A DNA stretch of 64,000 nucleotides, taken from contig DASSNU010000004.1 of assembly GCA_035701265.1 (NCBI GenBank), positions 1 through 64,000 on the forward strand, given 5' to 3'. Made by a program: the position numbers and the translations under genes. Shown here piece after piece: positions 36,260 to 45,622 of this stretch (positions within the stretch are counted from its first letter, which is position 1; each line of letters opens with the position of its first letter). The notes under the pieces are model-generated. The model was given only the letters and a program-made list of their open reading frames with translations. It did no database searches and was not told the origin of the DNA. Origin of the DNA: DASSNU01 sp035701265. Lineage in GTDB: Bacteria > Gemmatimonadota > Gemmatimonadetes > Gemmatimonadales > Gemmatimonadaceae.

Positions 36260-38692
36260 CTACTCCACGCGCATCGCGATCACCGGATCCACTCGGCTCG
36301 CGCGTCGCGCAGGCGTGATCACGGCGACCGCGGCCGCCACCAGCATCACGAGGATGGCCGCTCCCCACGCGGTCACGTCGAGTGGCGACACATCGTACAG
36401 CATGGCGCCGAGCAGCCGCGTAGCGGCAACGCCTCCGGCGATGCCGATCACGACGCCCGCCGCCACGATCCGGGCGCCCTCCAGCCCGATGAGCCGCACC
36501 ACCCCAGCGCGCGAGCTCCCCAGCGCGCTCCGGATGCCGATCTCCCGCGTGCGCTGCGCCACGGAATAGCTGAGCACGCCGTACAGACCGGCGATCGTGA
36601 GGATGATCGCCACGCCGGCGAACGACCCCAGCAGACTGAAATAGAAGCGCGGCTCGCCGAGCGAGCGTGCGATCACGTCGTTCATCGGCATGATGTCCGA
36701 CACCGCCGCCTGCGGATCCACGCCGCGGATGGCCGCCGTCACCGTCGCGATCACGGCGCGCGGGTCGCCGCGCCGTACGCGCACCATGAGCGGGAAGGTG
36801 CTCGATCCACCCGTCTGCCGGTACGTCCAGTACATCTCCGGCGCCGGCGGCGCGACGGGCCCCGCGTTCTTGATGTCGCTCACCACGCCCACGATCGTCG
36901 CGAACGATGTGTCGGTGACGTAGAAGCGCATCCCTACCGCCGACCGCCCCGGAAAGTCGCGCTTGGCCAGCGCCTCGTTCACCACGACAACGAGTGGCGA
37001 CTCCGGACGGTCGTCGTCGCTCTCGCGCAGCAATCGTCCCTCCAGCAACCGCTGCTCGGTGACGGAGAAGAAGTCCGGCGTCACCAGACGCTGCTCCACG
37101 ATGGGCTGCTCGGTGGGATTGTCCGCGGGTTGCCCCTCGTAGCGAATGTTCGAGTTGATCCCCCACGCCCGATACGGTACCGCGTTGATCGCCGCCACCG
37201 CCTGCACACCGGGGACGGAGCGCACCGCCTCCAGCGCCGGCTCGAGAAAACGCGCCACTTCCGACTGATTCTGGTATTGCTGTGCCGAGACGATCACCTG
37301 CATCGAGAGCACCCGGCCGGGATCGAACCCGGGATCGCTGGCCAGAAGCGTGGCGAACGCCTTGAGCACCAGCCCCGCGCCGATGAGCAACAGCAGCGAC
37401 AATCCGATCTCTCCCACCGCAAGAAGCCGCAGCACGCGATGGTGCTCGCGCCCCGCTCCGCCGCCGCGTCCTCCCCGCAGCGCGTCCTGCGGGTCCACGG
37501 TCGCGCTGCGCAGTGTCGGCACCACGCCGCAGATGAACGCGGTCACCACGGAGATCGCCAGCGCGAACGCGAGCACGCGGCCGTCCAGCGCCAATCCCTC
37601 CAGTTGGGGGAGCCGCGCCGCCGCCAGTCGTCCAATGCTCCCGATCGCGATGCGCGCGATGCCCAGTCCGAGGATCACCCCGGCCGCGGTGAGCAGCGCG
37701 CTCTCGATCAGCGCGGGACGCAACAGGTCGCGGCGCGTGGCGCCGAGCGCCGCACGTACTCCCAGCTCGCGCCGGCGCTGCACGCCGCGCGCGAGCAGCA
37801 GCGCGGCCACGTTCGTGGCGGCGATGAGCAGCACGAGCCCCACCGCGCCGAGCAGCAGGAGCAGCGGTTGACGCACCTGCTGCACGTTCTCTCCCACGAG
37901 CGGTGCCACGCGCAGGTTCTCGCCGTTGAGCTCCGGATACGCGCTCGCCAGGTTGGCGAAGATGCCGCGCATCTCCGTCTGCGCCGACTGCACCGTGGCC
38001 CCCGGCGCGAGCCGGCCGAGCATGGAGAGATAGTTCTGCCGGCGCAGCGCGAGCTGCTGCGATGAAAGCCGGAGCGGAAGCCAGAGCTCGGGGCGCACGA
38101 TCCGCGCGCCGTGCGGAAAGCGGAAGTCCGGCGTGGTGACGCCCACGATGGTGGTCGGCTCGCCGTCGATGAGCATCGTGCGTCCCACCACGGCGGGGTC
38201 GCCGCCAAAGCGCTGCCGCCAGAAATCATCGCTCATCACCGCCACGCGCGGTGCGTCGGTGCGGTCGTCGGCGGGCCCGATCAGACGGCCCACCTGCGCG
38301 CGCGCACCGAGCATGCTGAACAGCGACCCGCTCACCGCGAGCCCGGACGCGCGAACCGCATCCTGCGGCAACGTGAGGAGGACCGGCCTGTACGTGAACG
38401 CCGACAACTGCTCCACCTGCCGCGATGCGCGCGCGAGATCCACGAAGTTCGGCGCCGACTCCGGCCACGTGCCCTGCGCCCCGCTCTGCGGCGTGATGCG
38501 GTGCACGGCGACGAGGCGTTGCGGGTTGCGCAGCGGGAACGATTGCAGCAGCGCGCGGCTCACCGCGCTCGCGATCGCGGTCGTGGCGCCGATGCCGAGC
38601 GCGAGACAGAGCACGGCGCAGATGCTCACGACGGGCGACCGGACCAGCGCGCGCGCGGCGCGCCGCACTTCGGCGAATCGAACGGCGTACAC
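36260..38692 (-). CDS. ADOP-family ABC permease (MacB-PCD/FtsX duplicated), orphan
   Basis: This 810-residue protein is a second member of the duplicated orphan permease family in this window. It begins VRRAARALVRSPVVSICAVL and LALGIGATTAIA, with MacB core and FtsX segments in each half (RRRELGVRAALGATRRDLL; then REIGIRSALGSSRAGVVRL) and ends RVDPVIAMRVE. No ATPase is adjacent. The start is GTG with a weak GAGG upstream. Similar architecture but clearly different sequence from the first copy indicates an old duplication, not a recent one. Confidence 0.9.
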   Translation of the reverse strand: MYAVRFAEVRRAARALVRSPVVSICAVLCLALGIGATTAIASAVSRALLQSFPLRNPQRLVAVHRITPQSGAQGTWPESAPNFVDLARASRQVEQLSAFTYRPVLLTLPQDAVRASGLAVSGSLFSMLGARAQVGRLIGPADDRTDAPRVAVMSDDFWRQRFGGDPAVVGRTMLIDGEPTTIVGVTTPDFRFPHGARIVRPELWLPLRLSSQQLALRRQNYLSMLGRLAPGATVQSAQTEMRGIFANLASAYPELNGENLRVAPLVGENVQQVRQPLLLLLGAVGLVLLIAATNVAALLLARGVQRRRELGVRAALGATRRDLLRPALIESALLTAAGVILGLGIARIAIGSIGRLAAARLPQLEGLALDGRVLAFALAISVVTAFICGVVPTLRSATVDPQDALRGGRGGGAGREHHRVLRLLAVGEIGLSLLLLIGAGLVLKAFATLLASDPGFDPGRVLSMQVIVSAQQYQNQSEVARFLEPALEAVRSVPGVQAVAAINAVPYRAWGINSNIRYEGQPADNPTEQPIVEQRLVTPDFFSVTEQRLLEGRLLRESDDDRPESPLVVVVNEALAKRDFPGRSAVGMRFYVTDTSFATIVGVVSDIKNAGPVAPPAPEMYWTYRQTGGSSTFPLMVRVRRGDPRAVIATVTAAIRGVDPQAAVSDIMPMNDVIARSLGEPRFYFSLLGSFAGVAIILTIAGLYGVLSYSVAQRTREIGIRSALGSSRAGVVRLIGLEGARIVAAGVVIGIAGGVAATRLLGAMLYDVSPLDVTAWGAAILVMLVAAAVAVITPARRASRVDPVIAMRVE

Positions 38693-38767
38693 AGGGAGAC
38701 CTCGGGGTTGGCAGGCGACGGTGAGACAGTACGTCCGCGGAAAGCGTTGCGTTTCGCGCGCCGCCTG

Positions 38768-40396
38768 CTACCGGAGCCCGCGCGGGGTGACCGCGCGCTC
38801 CGCCGCGCCGAGCGCGATGTCCACCGCCAGCGCCAGCAGCGCGGCCGGGATCGCGCCGGAGAGGATCATCCGCGTGTCCGCGAGCGAGAGGCCGGAGACG
38901 ATGGGTTCCCCCAACCCGCCGGCGCCGATGAACGCGGCCAGCGTCGCCGTGCCCACGTCGATCACCGCCGCGGTGCGGATGCCGGCCATGAGAATCGGCG
39001 CGGCGAGCGGAAGCCGCACCTGCCGCAGCACCTGCGCGGGAGTCATACCGAGCGCGGTGGCCGCGGCGACGGCGTCCGGATCGGCATCGCGCACGCCGGT
39101 GTACGTGTTGCGCACGATCGGGTAGAGCGAATAGAGAAAGAGCGCCACGAGCGCGGGCACCACGCCGATCCCGATGAGCGGGATCATGAACGCCAGAAGC
39201 GCGATGCTCGGGATGGTTTGCAGAACACCAATCGCGCGCACCACACCCTCCGCCGCACCACGGCGCCGCTCCAGCGCGAGCCCGATGGGCACCGCCACGA
39301 GCACGGCCGCGAGTAGGGAGACACCCGTGAGCACGAGATGCCGCCCCGTACGCCGCGCGATCGCCGCGCGCTCCTGCCACAGATACGCCGCGAGCGTGCC
39401 GCGTGTAGCCCGCACATCATCGGCGCGCGCGGACGTGTCCGTGCCGGCGGTCTGCACGGTCGCACTGCTCGTGAGCCCGAGCGAGGCGAGCGCGTCGCGC
39501 GCCACCCGCGCCACCGGAACACCCTCCACCTCCACGCGCTCGTTCCACGCGCGCATGGAGTCCACGCCGATGCGCCCGGAGAGAAGTGTGAGCGCGGCCA
39601 CCGCGCCCGGCATCTCGCGCGCGAGCGAGGCGCTCACCAGCGCAGCCGCCTCGTACGGGGGAAAGAAGGCGCGATCGTCGCGCAACACCACCAGATCGTA
39701 GCGGCGGATGAGCCCGTCGGTGGAGTATCCGTCCACCACGTCCACCTGGCCGGCGGCGAGCGCGCGATACTTCACGGAGGACAGCAGCGGACGCACGCGC
39801 GCGAAGCGCATGCCGTAGCGCGCGCGCAATCCGGGGAGCCCGTCGGCGCGTCCGATGAAATCCGCCGAGAGTCCGGCGGAGAGCTGCGGCGCCGCGCGCG
39901 CCAGATCGCTCAACGTGTGCAGCCCGTACCGCTCTGCCGTCTCGCGGCGCACGGCAATGGCGTACGTGTTCTCGAATCCCAGCGGTGGCAGCCAGCGCAC
40001 TCCGTACCGCGCGGTGAACTGGCGGGAGACCTCGTCGTACACCGCGCGCGCATCGCCGCGCGGCTCCTCGTGCAGGATGGCGAGCAGCCCGGTGCCCGTG
40101 TACTCCGGGTACACGTCCACGGCCCCCGCGCGCAGCGCGCTGAAAGCGATCTCCGTGGCACCGAGACCGGGGCGGCGCTCCACGCGGTACCCGCGCGACT
40201 CGAGTAGCTGCGAGAACATCTCCGCCAGGATGTACGACTCGCCGAACGGCTTGGAGGCGACCACGATCGCGCGCGACGAAGACGGAGACGTACGTGGTTG
40301 GGCATCCATGGTGCGCACCGCGGACACGAGCGCCGCCGTCGCGATGACGCCCGCCACACACGCGCGCCGCGTCACGCGGGACAGCGCGCGTCTCAC
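38768..40396 (-). CDS. osmolyte ABC importer: fused binding protein and permease (OpuC-type)
   Basis: This 542-residue fusion has a signal or anchor region, then an OpuAC-type substrate-binding domain (about 40-300, with SKPFGESYILAEMFSQLLE, DVYPEYTGTG and VVDGYSTDG). A permease domain of six helices (about 335-540, LQTIPSIALLAFMIP, LGMTPAQVL) follows. Such systems import glycine betaine, choline, carnitine or proline betaine. Here the binding domain precedes the permease; in many described fusions the order is the reverse. The GTG start overlaps the stop of the ATPase gene (GTGA), so the two are coupled. Confidence 0.88.
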   Translation of the reverse strand: MRRALSRVTRRACVAGVIATAALVSAVRTMDAQPRTSPSSSRAIVVASKPFGESYILAEMFSQLLESRGYRVERRPGLGATEIAFSALRAGAVDVYPEYTGTGLLAILHEEPRGDARAVYDEVSRQFTARYGVRWLPPLGFENTYAIAVRRETAERYGLHTLSDLARAAPQLSAGLSADFIGRADGLPGLRARYGMRFARVRPLLSSVKYRALAAGQVDVVDGYSTDGLIRRYDLVVLRDDRAFFPPYEAAALVSASLAREMPGAVAALTLLSGRIGVDSMRAWNERVEVEGVPVARVARDALASLGLTSSATVQTAGTDTSARADDVRATRGTLAAYLWQERAAIARRTGRHLVLTGVSLLAAVLVAVPIGLALERRRGAAEGVVRAIGVLQTIPSIALLAFMIPLIGIGVVPALVALFLYSLYPIVRNTYTGVRDADPDAVAAATALGMTPAQVLRQVRLPLAAPILMAGIRTAAVIDVGTATLAAFIGAGGLGEPIVSGLSLADTRMILSGAIPAALLALAVDIALGAAERAVTPRGLR

Positions 40397-41157
40397 GCCG
40401 CCACTCCGGCGCGCGCGAGCAGCTCCGCAACGTACGGCGTGGTCGGATGCGATCGCACCTCGTCCGGCGTCCCCTCCTGCACGATCTCGCCCGCGCGCAG
40501 CACGGCAAGGCGGTCGGCGAGGAGCATCGCCTCGCGCAGGTCGTGGGTGACCAGCACGCAGGTGACCGGATGGTCCCGGCGCACGTCGAGGAACGTGCGC
40601 TGCGCATCGGCACGCGTGATCGCGTCCAGCGCGCCGAACGGCTCGTCCAGCAAGATGACCTCGGGGCGCGGTGCGAGCGCGCGCGCCATCGCCACGCGCT
40701 GGCGCTGCCCGCCGGAGAGCGCGCGCGGATACCGTCCCCCCAGCGCAGTGGCGTCCAATCCCACCATGGCCAACGCATTCTCGGCGCGTGCGCGGGCGTC
40801 GGGCGCGCCACGCAGGCGCGGCACGAGCTCCACGTTGCGCAGCACCGTCCAGTGCGGGAGCAGTCCCCCTTCCTGCGGCACGTATCCCGTATCGCGGCGC
40901 AGCACGGTCGTGTCCATCTCGCGCACGTCGCGCCCGTGCACGAACACCGTGCCCGTGTCGGGATCCACGAGTCGATTGAAGCATCGGAGCAGCGTCGTCT
41001 TTCCCGAGCCGCTCTCCCCCACGAGCGCGACGCACGCGTGCGCCGGCACGGCGAGCGTCACGCCACGCAGCGCCTCCACGCTCCCGAAACGCTTCCACAC
41101 GCCGCGCGCGTGCAGTGCGGGAGGAGCGTTCCCCGTCGATGCCCTCGGCGCTGTCAT
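40393..41157 (-). CDS. osmolyte ABC importer ATPase (OpuCA/ProV-like)
   Basis: This 254-residue ATPase has Walker A GESGSGKTT, signature LSGGQRQRVAMARALAPRP and Walker B ILLDEPFGALD. The core matches glycine-betaine type ATPases but lacks the two CBS domains of classical OpuA/ProV at the C-terminus, as it ends right after the NBD. ATG 41157 is selected by GGAGGT seven bases upstream, although an upstream ATG exists at 41175. First gene of a two-gene operon with the fused permease. Divergent from a DUF4097 gene across 299 bp. Confidence 0.9.
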   Translation of the reverse strand: MTAPRASTGNAPPALHARGVWKRFGSVEALRGVTLAVPAHACVALVGESGSGKTTLLRCFNRLVDPDTGTVFVHGRDVREMDTTVLRRDTGYVPQEGGLLPHWTVLRNVELVPRLRGAPDARARAENALAMVGLDATALGGRYPRALSGGQRQRVAMARALAPRPEVILLDEPFGALDAITRADAQRTFLDVRRDHPVTCVLVTHDLREAMLLADRLAVLRAGEIVQEGTPDEVRSHPTTPYVAELLARAGVAA

Positions 41158-41456
41158 GGATACGACCTCCGTCATCGATGCAGGCGCCCACCCGGCCTGC
41201 CACGTATCACGCGGGAGAGAAGCCTCGAGCGAAACGTGTCGGCCGGCGTGCGACGCGGGGCATCTTACGCGTGCCCGCCGTGCCCCGCCACCGCGCCGCG
41301 CTCGGATAGAGCGCTCCCTCGAGCTCCCGAACGCGTGCCGGGACCACCGCGCGTCTCGCCTCGCTGCAACCACCGGCCCGGTGCCGCTGTCCCACTCCTG
41401 TCAGTGCCTGCGCTCAGATACGATTCTCACAGCGCCCACCTACAGGAGCTGTCGCG

Positions 41457-42317
41457 ATGCCGATATCCCTCTCCCGCGCGATCCGACGCGCGATCCCCGC
41501 GCTCCCGGCCTGTCTCGCTCTCGTGATCGCCGCAACCGCCGCGGCACAGCAGAGCGACGATGACTGGCTCGAGCGCTGCCGGCGCCAGTCCCACGACGAC
41601 GACCGCGCGCACGCGTGCGAGGTACGACACACCGGGCTCGCCGCGACCGGAGCGGTGCAGGTGAACGGTGGGACGGACGGCGGTGCGTCCGTCCGCTCCT
41701 GGGATCGCGACAGCATCGACATCTCCGCGCGTATCCAGACGAGTGCCGAATCCGACGAGCGCGCACGCGAGTTGGCACGCGACATCCGCATCGTGACCAC
41801 CGATGGTCACATTCGCGCCGAGGGGCCCGACTTGCAGGAGCATGACGAATCGTGGAGCGTGGTCTTCATGCTGAGCGTGCCGCGGCACACCGACGTCGAT
41901 GTCACCGCCGTCAACGGACCGGTGAGCGTGCGTGGCGTGACCGGCCGGATGTCGCTCCAAACGACGAACGGCCCGGTGGCGCTCAGCGAGGTGGGCGGCG
42001 ACGTCACCGCGCGCACGACGAACGGGCCGGTGGTGGTGCGGCTCGCCGGCGACCGTTGGGACGGAAATGGCCTGGATGCGGAGACGACGAACGGGCCGGT
42101 GGTGCTACGGATTCCGGAGAACTACTCGGCGCAGCTCGACGTGGGGACGAGCAACGGGCCCTTGGTGCTCGGCATCCCGATCACCGTGCAGGGGAGGATC
42201 CACTCACATGTCACCACCCAGTTGGGATCGGGCGGCGCGTCCATTCGCGTGATGACCACCAACGGGCCGCTCCGGCTCGAGCGCGCCTCGACCGGGCAGG
42301 AGGGCGGCGAGGAGTAG
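41457..42317 (+). CDS. DUF4097 beta-repeat protein (TTNGPV type)
   Basis: This 286-residue protein is exported (signal to about residue 30, ending ATAAAQQ). Its second half holds five copies of a (T/S)(T/S)NGP(V/L) turn spaced about 20-37 residues apart (TTNGPVAL, TTNGPVVV, TTNGPVVL, TSNGPLVL, TTNGPLRL), typical of DUF4097 beta-solenoid-like repeats. Function is unknown; the family is often called putative adhesin and is frequent in Gemmatimonadota and Acidobacteria. AGGAG precedes the start; a -10 like TACGAT lies at 41419. A second, diverged DUF4097 protein lies 2 kb downstream. Confidence 0.85.
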   Translation: MPISLSRAIRRAIPALPACLALVIAATAAAQQSDDDWLERCRRQSHDDDRAHACEVRHTGLAATGAVQVNGGTDGGASVRSWDRDSIDISARIQTSAESDERARELARDIRIVTTDGHIRAEGPDLQEHDESWSVVFMLSVPRHTDVDVTAVNGPVSVRGVTGRMSLQTTNGPVALSEVGGDVTARTTNGPVVVRLAGDRWDGNGLDAETTNGPVVLRIPENYSAQLDVGTSNGPLVLGIPITVQGRIHSHVTTQLGSGGASIRVMTTNGPLRLERASTGQEGGEE

Positions 42318-42338
42318 CGCTCTTCGGCGCGGGGCGCG

Positions 42339-43553
42339 TCAGTGGATGCCGCGACAGAGCACCGCTGACGCCCCCTGCGCCATGCAGTGCCCCGCGCGCA
42401 CGGGCGTCGCCTGAGTGCCGCGGCTGCTCCGCACGCTCGATGCGGCGCGCTCCCACCAGCCGAGCCCGGAGCCCCACCGCGCCGCGTGTCCCCGCACATC
42501 CACGTGCACGAAGGGACCGCTCGGCCCCATGGCCGCGTACAGGCCGAGCCCGCCCGCGAGCTCCGGGTGCTGCCGCTCCACGCGCTCCACCGCGTTCCCC
42601 ACCACGCGCGCATCGGCGGCGTCCACGTGCCAGTCGCCGTTCAGGTCATCCATGCGGCCGTCGCCATCGGCGTCGATGATGAAGTCCGCGGCCTCGCCGT
42701 ACATGTGACGGCTCTCCGCGGCCGCACCCATCTCGCGGAGCGCGGCGTTGTGCAGCGGAGAGCGGAAGCCGGAGAGCATCCGCACGCGCGATGCGCGCAC
42801 GCCATGACGCGCCAGGTCCTGCAGCACCAACTCGAGCTTGTCCACCAGCGCGGTGCGCACCAGAACGTACTTGGGCCAGACATCCTCCTGCCCATCGTCG
42901 TGCACCAGGAAATCGCCGAGACGAATGTGCGCCGAGAGCGCGATCCCCGTGTCTTCAGGCGCCACCTTCAGGAACCCGTCGCGCAAGGAGGCGGGAATGC
43001 GCCGGTCGTGCAGCTCCTCCGGCCAGAACCCCACTCGGTACGTCCCCACGTACGAGCCGCGCTTCCGTGTGAACGGCGTGAGCGGGACGGCGGCGGTGGC
43101 ATCCGGCGTGCCGGTACTGTCCAGCAGGTAGAGCCCCGCGCCATCCGGTCCGCCATCGACGATCCGCGCCAGCAGCCGCCGGCTCGCGCCCGACCAGCCG
43201 TCTTCAGGCGCCGCGACGTCGCTCCACGGATCGCGCGGCGCGCCGTCGGGTGCCGGCTCCGCGACATCCCCGGCCACCGAGGCGGCGGGAAGCACGCTGG
43301 TGGGGACCGCATCGGTGGAGAGCGTGGTCGTCGCGAGCGGCGCGGGGGAGAGACCGGCCGGCGCGAGGATGGACGAGCGGCTGGCCATCGCGATCATCAC
43401 GTCGAGCGAGGGACCCGGCGTCCTCCGCGCGGCCACGGTGCCCGCGTCCGCCAGCCACAGCCACGCGAGCGGTATCGCGCACAGCGAGAGCGCGCCAGCG
43501 GCACGCGCCGCACGCCGCGAGCGCGATGCACGGATCCACGTCGTGAGACGCAT
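42339..43553 (-). CDS. M15-type D-Ala-D-Ala carboxypeptidase-like protein
   Basis: This 404-residue protein has an N-terminal membrane anchor (AGALSLCAIPLAWLWLADA), a Ser/Pro-rich linker and a C-terminal M15A-like domain. LSGFRSPLHN, SRHMYGEAADF and FVHVDVRG give the zinc ligands His, Asp and His. An EF-hand-like loop (DADGDGRMDDLN, then DWHVDAADARVV) sits inside the domain, so calcium may stabilise it. It likely trims peptidoglycan cross-links at the outer face of the membrane. Start 43553 is chosen because the region before is low-complexity. Confidence 0.82.
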   Translation of the reverse strand: MRLTTWIRASRSRRAARAAGALSLCAIPLAWLWLADAGTVAARRTPGPSLDVMIAMASRSSILAPAGLSPAPLATTTLSTDAVPTSVLPAASVAGDVAEPAPDGAPRDPWSDVAAPEDGWSGASRRLLARIVDGGPDGAGLYLLDSTGTPDATAAVPLTPFTRKRGSYVGTYRVGFWPEELHDRRIPASLRDGFLKVAPEDTGIALSAHIRLGDFLVHDDGQEDVWPKYVLVRTALVDKLELVLQDLARHGVRASRVRMLSGFRSPLHNAALREMGAAAESRHMYGEAADFIIDADGDGRMDDLNGDWHVDAADARVVGNAVERVERQHPELAGGLGLYAAMGPSGPFVHVDVRGHAARWGSGLGWWERAASSVRSSRGTQATPVRAGHCMAQGASAVLCRGIH

Positions 43554-43663
43554 GCGGAGTGAATGAACGGCGACGAAACCGGGGGAGGTACTCACACGGA
43601 CAGGACGACCGCGCGCGGGGCGCGGCAACCCGGACTTCGGTCATCGTGACTGCAAATTTCCGT

Positions 43664-44071
43664 TCACGGCGCTGGGCGCGGACGTCTATGCCGATCCTGG
43701 GAGCCAACGCCATCGTGGGCGCGCTCGCGCAGCACCTGGAACTCCTTCTGCAGCACGTCCAGTTCGGCGTCGGAGAGATCTTCCAGGTCGACCATCCCCG
43801 TGCGGGCGTGCGCCACCGCTCGCAGCAGCTCGTCCAGCTTGAGGTGCATGGCGCGCGCGTCGCGGTTCTGCGTGTTCTGGATGAGGAACACCATGAGGAA
43901 GGTGACGATCGTCGTCCCGGTGTTGATGACCAGTTGCCAGGTGTCGGAGAAGCGAAAGACGGGCCCGGTAATCCCCCACGCCACGATCACCAGAAAAGCG
44001 GCGAGAAAGGCCCACGCGCTCCCCATCGCCCGCGACACCGTCTGCGCCAGCTTGCGGAATACGTCGTTCAT
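43664..44071 (-). CDS. low-affinity iron permease family membrane protein
   Basis: This 135-residue protein has two helices (AWAFLAAFLVIVAWGI; QLVINTGTTIVTFLMVFLI) followed by QNTQNRDARAMHLKLDELL, the exact hallmark of the Fet4-like family (PF04120). Despite the family name, iron transport by bacterial members is not proven. GAGAGGTGGG precedes ATG 44071. It lies 110 bp upstream of the M15 gene on the same strand and diverges from the second DUF4097 gene. Confidence 0.87.
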   Translation of the reverse strand: MNDVFRKLAQTVSRAMGSAWAFLAAFLVIVAWGITGPVFRFSDTWQLVINTGTTIVTFLMVFLIQNTQNRDARAMHLKLDELLRAVAHARTGMVDLEDLSDAELDVLQKEFQVLRERAHDGVGSQDRHRRPRPAP

Positions 44072-44392
44072 GCGACCCACCTCTCGGCTGCGAGTCCCGC
44101 ACCGCGCTGGGGGCGGCCACGGAAGAACCGACCGCTGCGGTGTACCGTCCCACCCTTCCGTTGTCCCTCTCCCCTCTGCTCCCTCTGCCCGGGGTCTCCC
44201 GGTTGCGACGGTGCACCCACCTCACTCGCGTGCGGCGTGCCAACGGATGGCGATCTCCGGCTGTCTCACCCTCCCGGAGCGCGTCGCGGGTTCGGGTGTA
44301 TCGCCCGGCCCGCCGCGCATCGCCCCTGAAACCTCGCACCTGCCGCCCGCGTACGCGGCATCGTTCGTCTTCGTCTTGAACCGGGAGGATGC
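44072..44392. other. 321-bp divergent intergenic region
   Basis: This region lies between the iron-permease-like and second DUF4097 genes. It has pyrimidine-rich stretches, a weak CTCCGG...CCGGAG inverted repeat and GGGAGG (from 44382) as ribosome site for DUF4097. No clear promoter or protein was seen. Confidence 0.4.
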
Positions 44393-45298
44393 ATGAGACG
44401 CCTGGCATTTCACGCGCTGGCCCTGCTCGTCGTCGCCAGCCCCATTTCACTCGCCGCGCAGGAGCAGCGCGCCGTCGACGCCGATGCGTTCCGCTGGCAG
44501 CAGGCCATGCAGCCGGGCACCACGTTGATCCTCCGTTCCGCGAACGGTGCCATCGACGTGACAGCCGCCCAGGGGAGCGAGGCCGCGGTGCAGGGGGAGC
44601 GCAGCGGCGATCGGGACGGGCGCGATCGGATCGTCTTCGACGCCGTGCGTGATGGAGACAACTGGGTGATCTGCGCGCGCTACGAGAGCGACTCCTGCGA
44701 TGCCACCGGCATTCGATCGGGCGGCGGCAATCATTCCCACCGCGGCAACGTGCGCGCGGACCTGACCGTCCGCCTGCCGCGCGGTGTGAAGCTCCATGCC
44801 GGGAGCGGGAACGGTGCCGTGACGGTGCGCGATGCCGGCGCCGACGTGGTCGCGAGAACGGGGAACGGGCGCGTGAGCGTGTCGTCGGCCGCCGGCGCGG
44901 TGGAGGCGAGCTCCGGGAACGGCGCCGTGACCGTGGACGGCGCGCAGGGCACCGTGTCCGCGCACACCGGGAACGGCGACGTGCAGGTGACCACGGTGCA
45001 CGGTCCGGTAAGCGCGAGCTCGGGGAATGGCTCCATCGTCGCATCCATGGCACAGCTCGATGCGGACGCGGAGATGCACTTCAGCACCGGGAACGGAAGC
45101 GTGCGCGTCACCTTGCCCGCGGATTTTCAGGGCGAGGTCGACGCGAACACTGGAAACGGCTCCGTGCGCACGGACTTCCCGATCACCATGCAGGGGAGCA
45201 TTCGCCCCGGGCACGTGCATGGGACGATCGGCAATGGGGGGACGAAGATCAGGATGAGCTCGGGGAACGGGTCCCTTTCGCTCATCAAGGCAGGGTGA
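44393..45298 (+). CDS. DUF4097 beta-repeat protein (SGNG/TGNG type)
   Basis: This 301-residue exported protein (signal ending SLAAQ) has eight or more (S/T)GNG turns (SGNGAVTV, TGNGRVSV, SGNGAVTV, TGNGDVQV, SGNGSIVA, TGNGSVRV, TGNGSVRT, SGNGSLSL). Most are spaced about 20 residues apart, suggesting a parallel beta-solenoid. It is the counterpart of the TTNGPV-type protein upstream, but with a different repeat motif. Cys residues around 100-110 may form a disulfide. GGGAGG precedes ATG 44393. A tight hairpin terminator follows at 45347. Confidence 0.87.
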   Translation: MRRLAFHALALLVVASPISLAAQEQRAVDADAFRWQQAMQPGTTLILRSANGAIDVTAAQGSEAAVQGERSGDRDGRDRIVFDAVRDGDNWVICARYESDSCDATGIRSGGGNHSHRGNVRADLTVRLPRGVKLHAGSGNGAVTVRDAGADVVARTGNGRVSVSSAAGAVEASSGNGAVTVDGAQGTVSAHTGNGDVQVTTVHGPVSASSGNGSIVASMAQLDADAEMHFSTGNGSVRVTLPADFQGEVDANTGNGSVRTDFPITMQGSIRPGHVHGTIGNGGTKIRMSSGNGSLSLIKAG

Positions 45299-45346
45299 CC
45301 GGGCGGGCATCCAGCACGCGCGGCGAGATGGGGCGCGTGCAGTTTG

Positions 45347-45376
45347 GGGGCCGGTGCGCAGTGTGGCACCGGCCCC
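45347..45376 (+). terminator. terminator after second DUF4097 gene
   Basis: GGGGCCGGTGC (45347-45357) pairs perfectly with GCACCGGCCCC (45366-45376) over an 8-nt loop, 50 bp after the DUF4097 stop. A weaker hairpin with GCACGCGC arms precedes it. Confidence 0.65.
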
Positions 45377-45419
45377 TCCGCGCGTTGTGGACGCTGGGGC
45401 GCGCACCGCCGGGACGCAT

Positions 45420-45459
45420 TATACTTGTAATTAGCAATCAATTGCTAAACTGCTAGCAG
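45420..45459 (+). promoter_or_regulatory. aldolase promoter -10 and adjacent double palindrome
   Basis: A -10 TATACT lies at 45420-45425 without a recognisable -35. Directly after it, in an AT-rich island in otherwise GC-rich DNA, is the palindrome TTAGCAATCAATTGCTAA (45431-45448, 8-bp arms, 2-bp centre), then the perfect palindrome CTGCTAGCAG (45450-45459). TAGCA/TGCTA half-sites occur four times within 30 bp. A repressor bound here would cover the expected start of transcription. The 5' leader to the ATG would be about 190 nt. Confidence 0.55.
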
Positions 45460-45622
45460 GTATCGCTATCGCGGTGCGCTTTCGCTTTCGGAATGGCGCC
45501 CGCGTACAACAACGGACCGTAGACCTCCGACGCGCACATGCGCGAATCGGACAGGGTAAGGGTACCGCTCGCGACGTGCCGCCTGCGGCACCGCACCGGT
45601 CGATCGTATTTGCGAGGGGATC

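Noticed and set aside
45431..45448. CIRCE element before the aldolase gene
   Set aside because: The outer TTAGCA resembles CIRCE, but arms lack the CTC/GAG core and the spacer is 2 bp rather than 9 bp.
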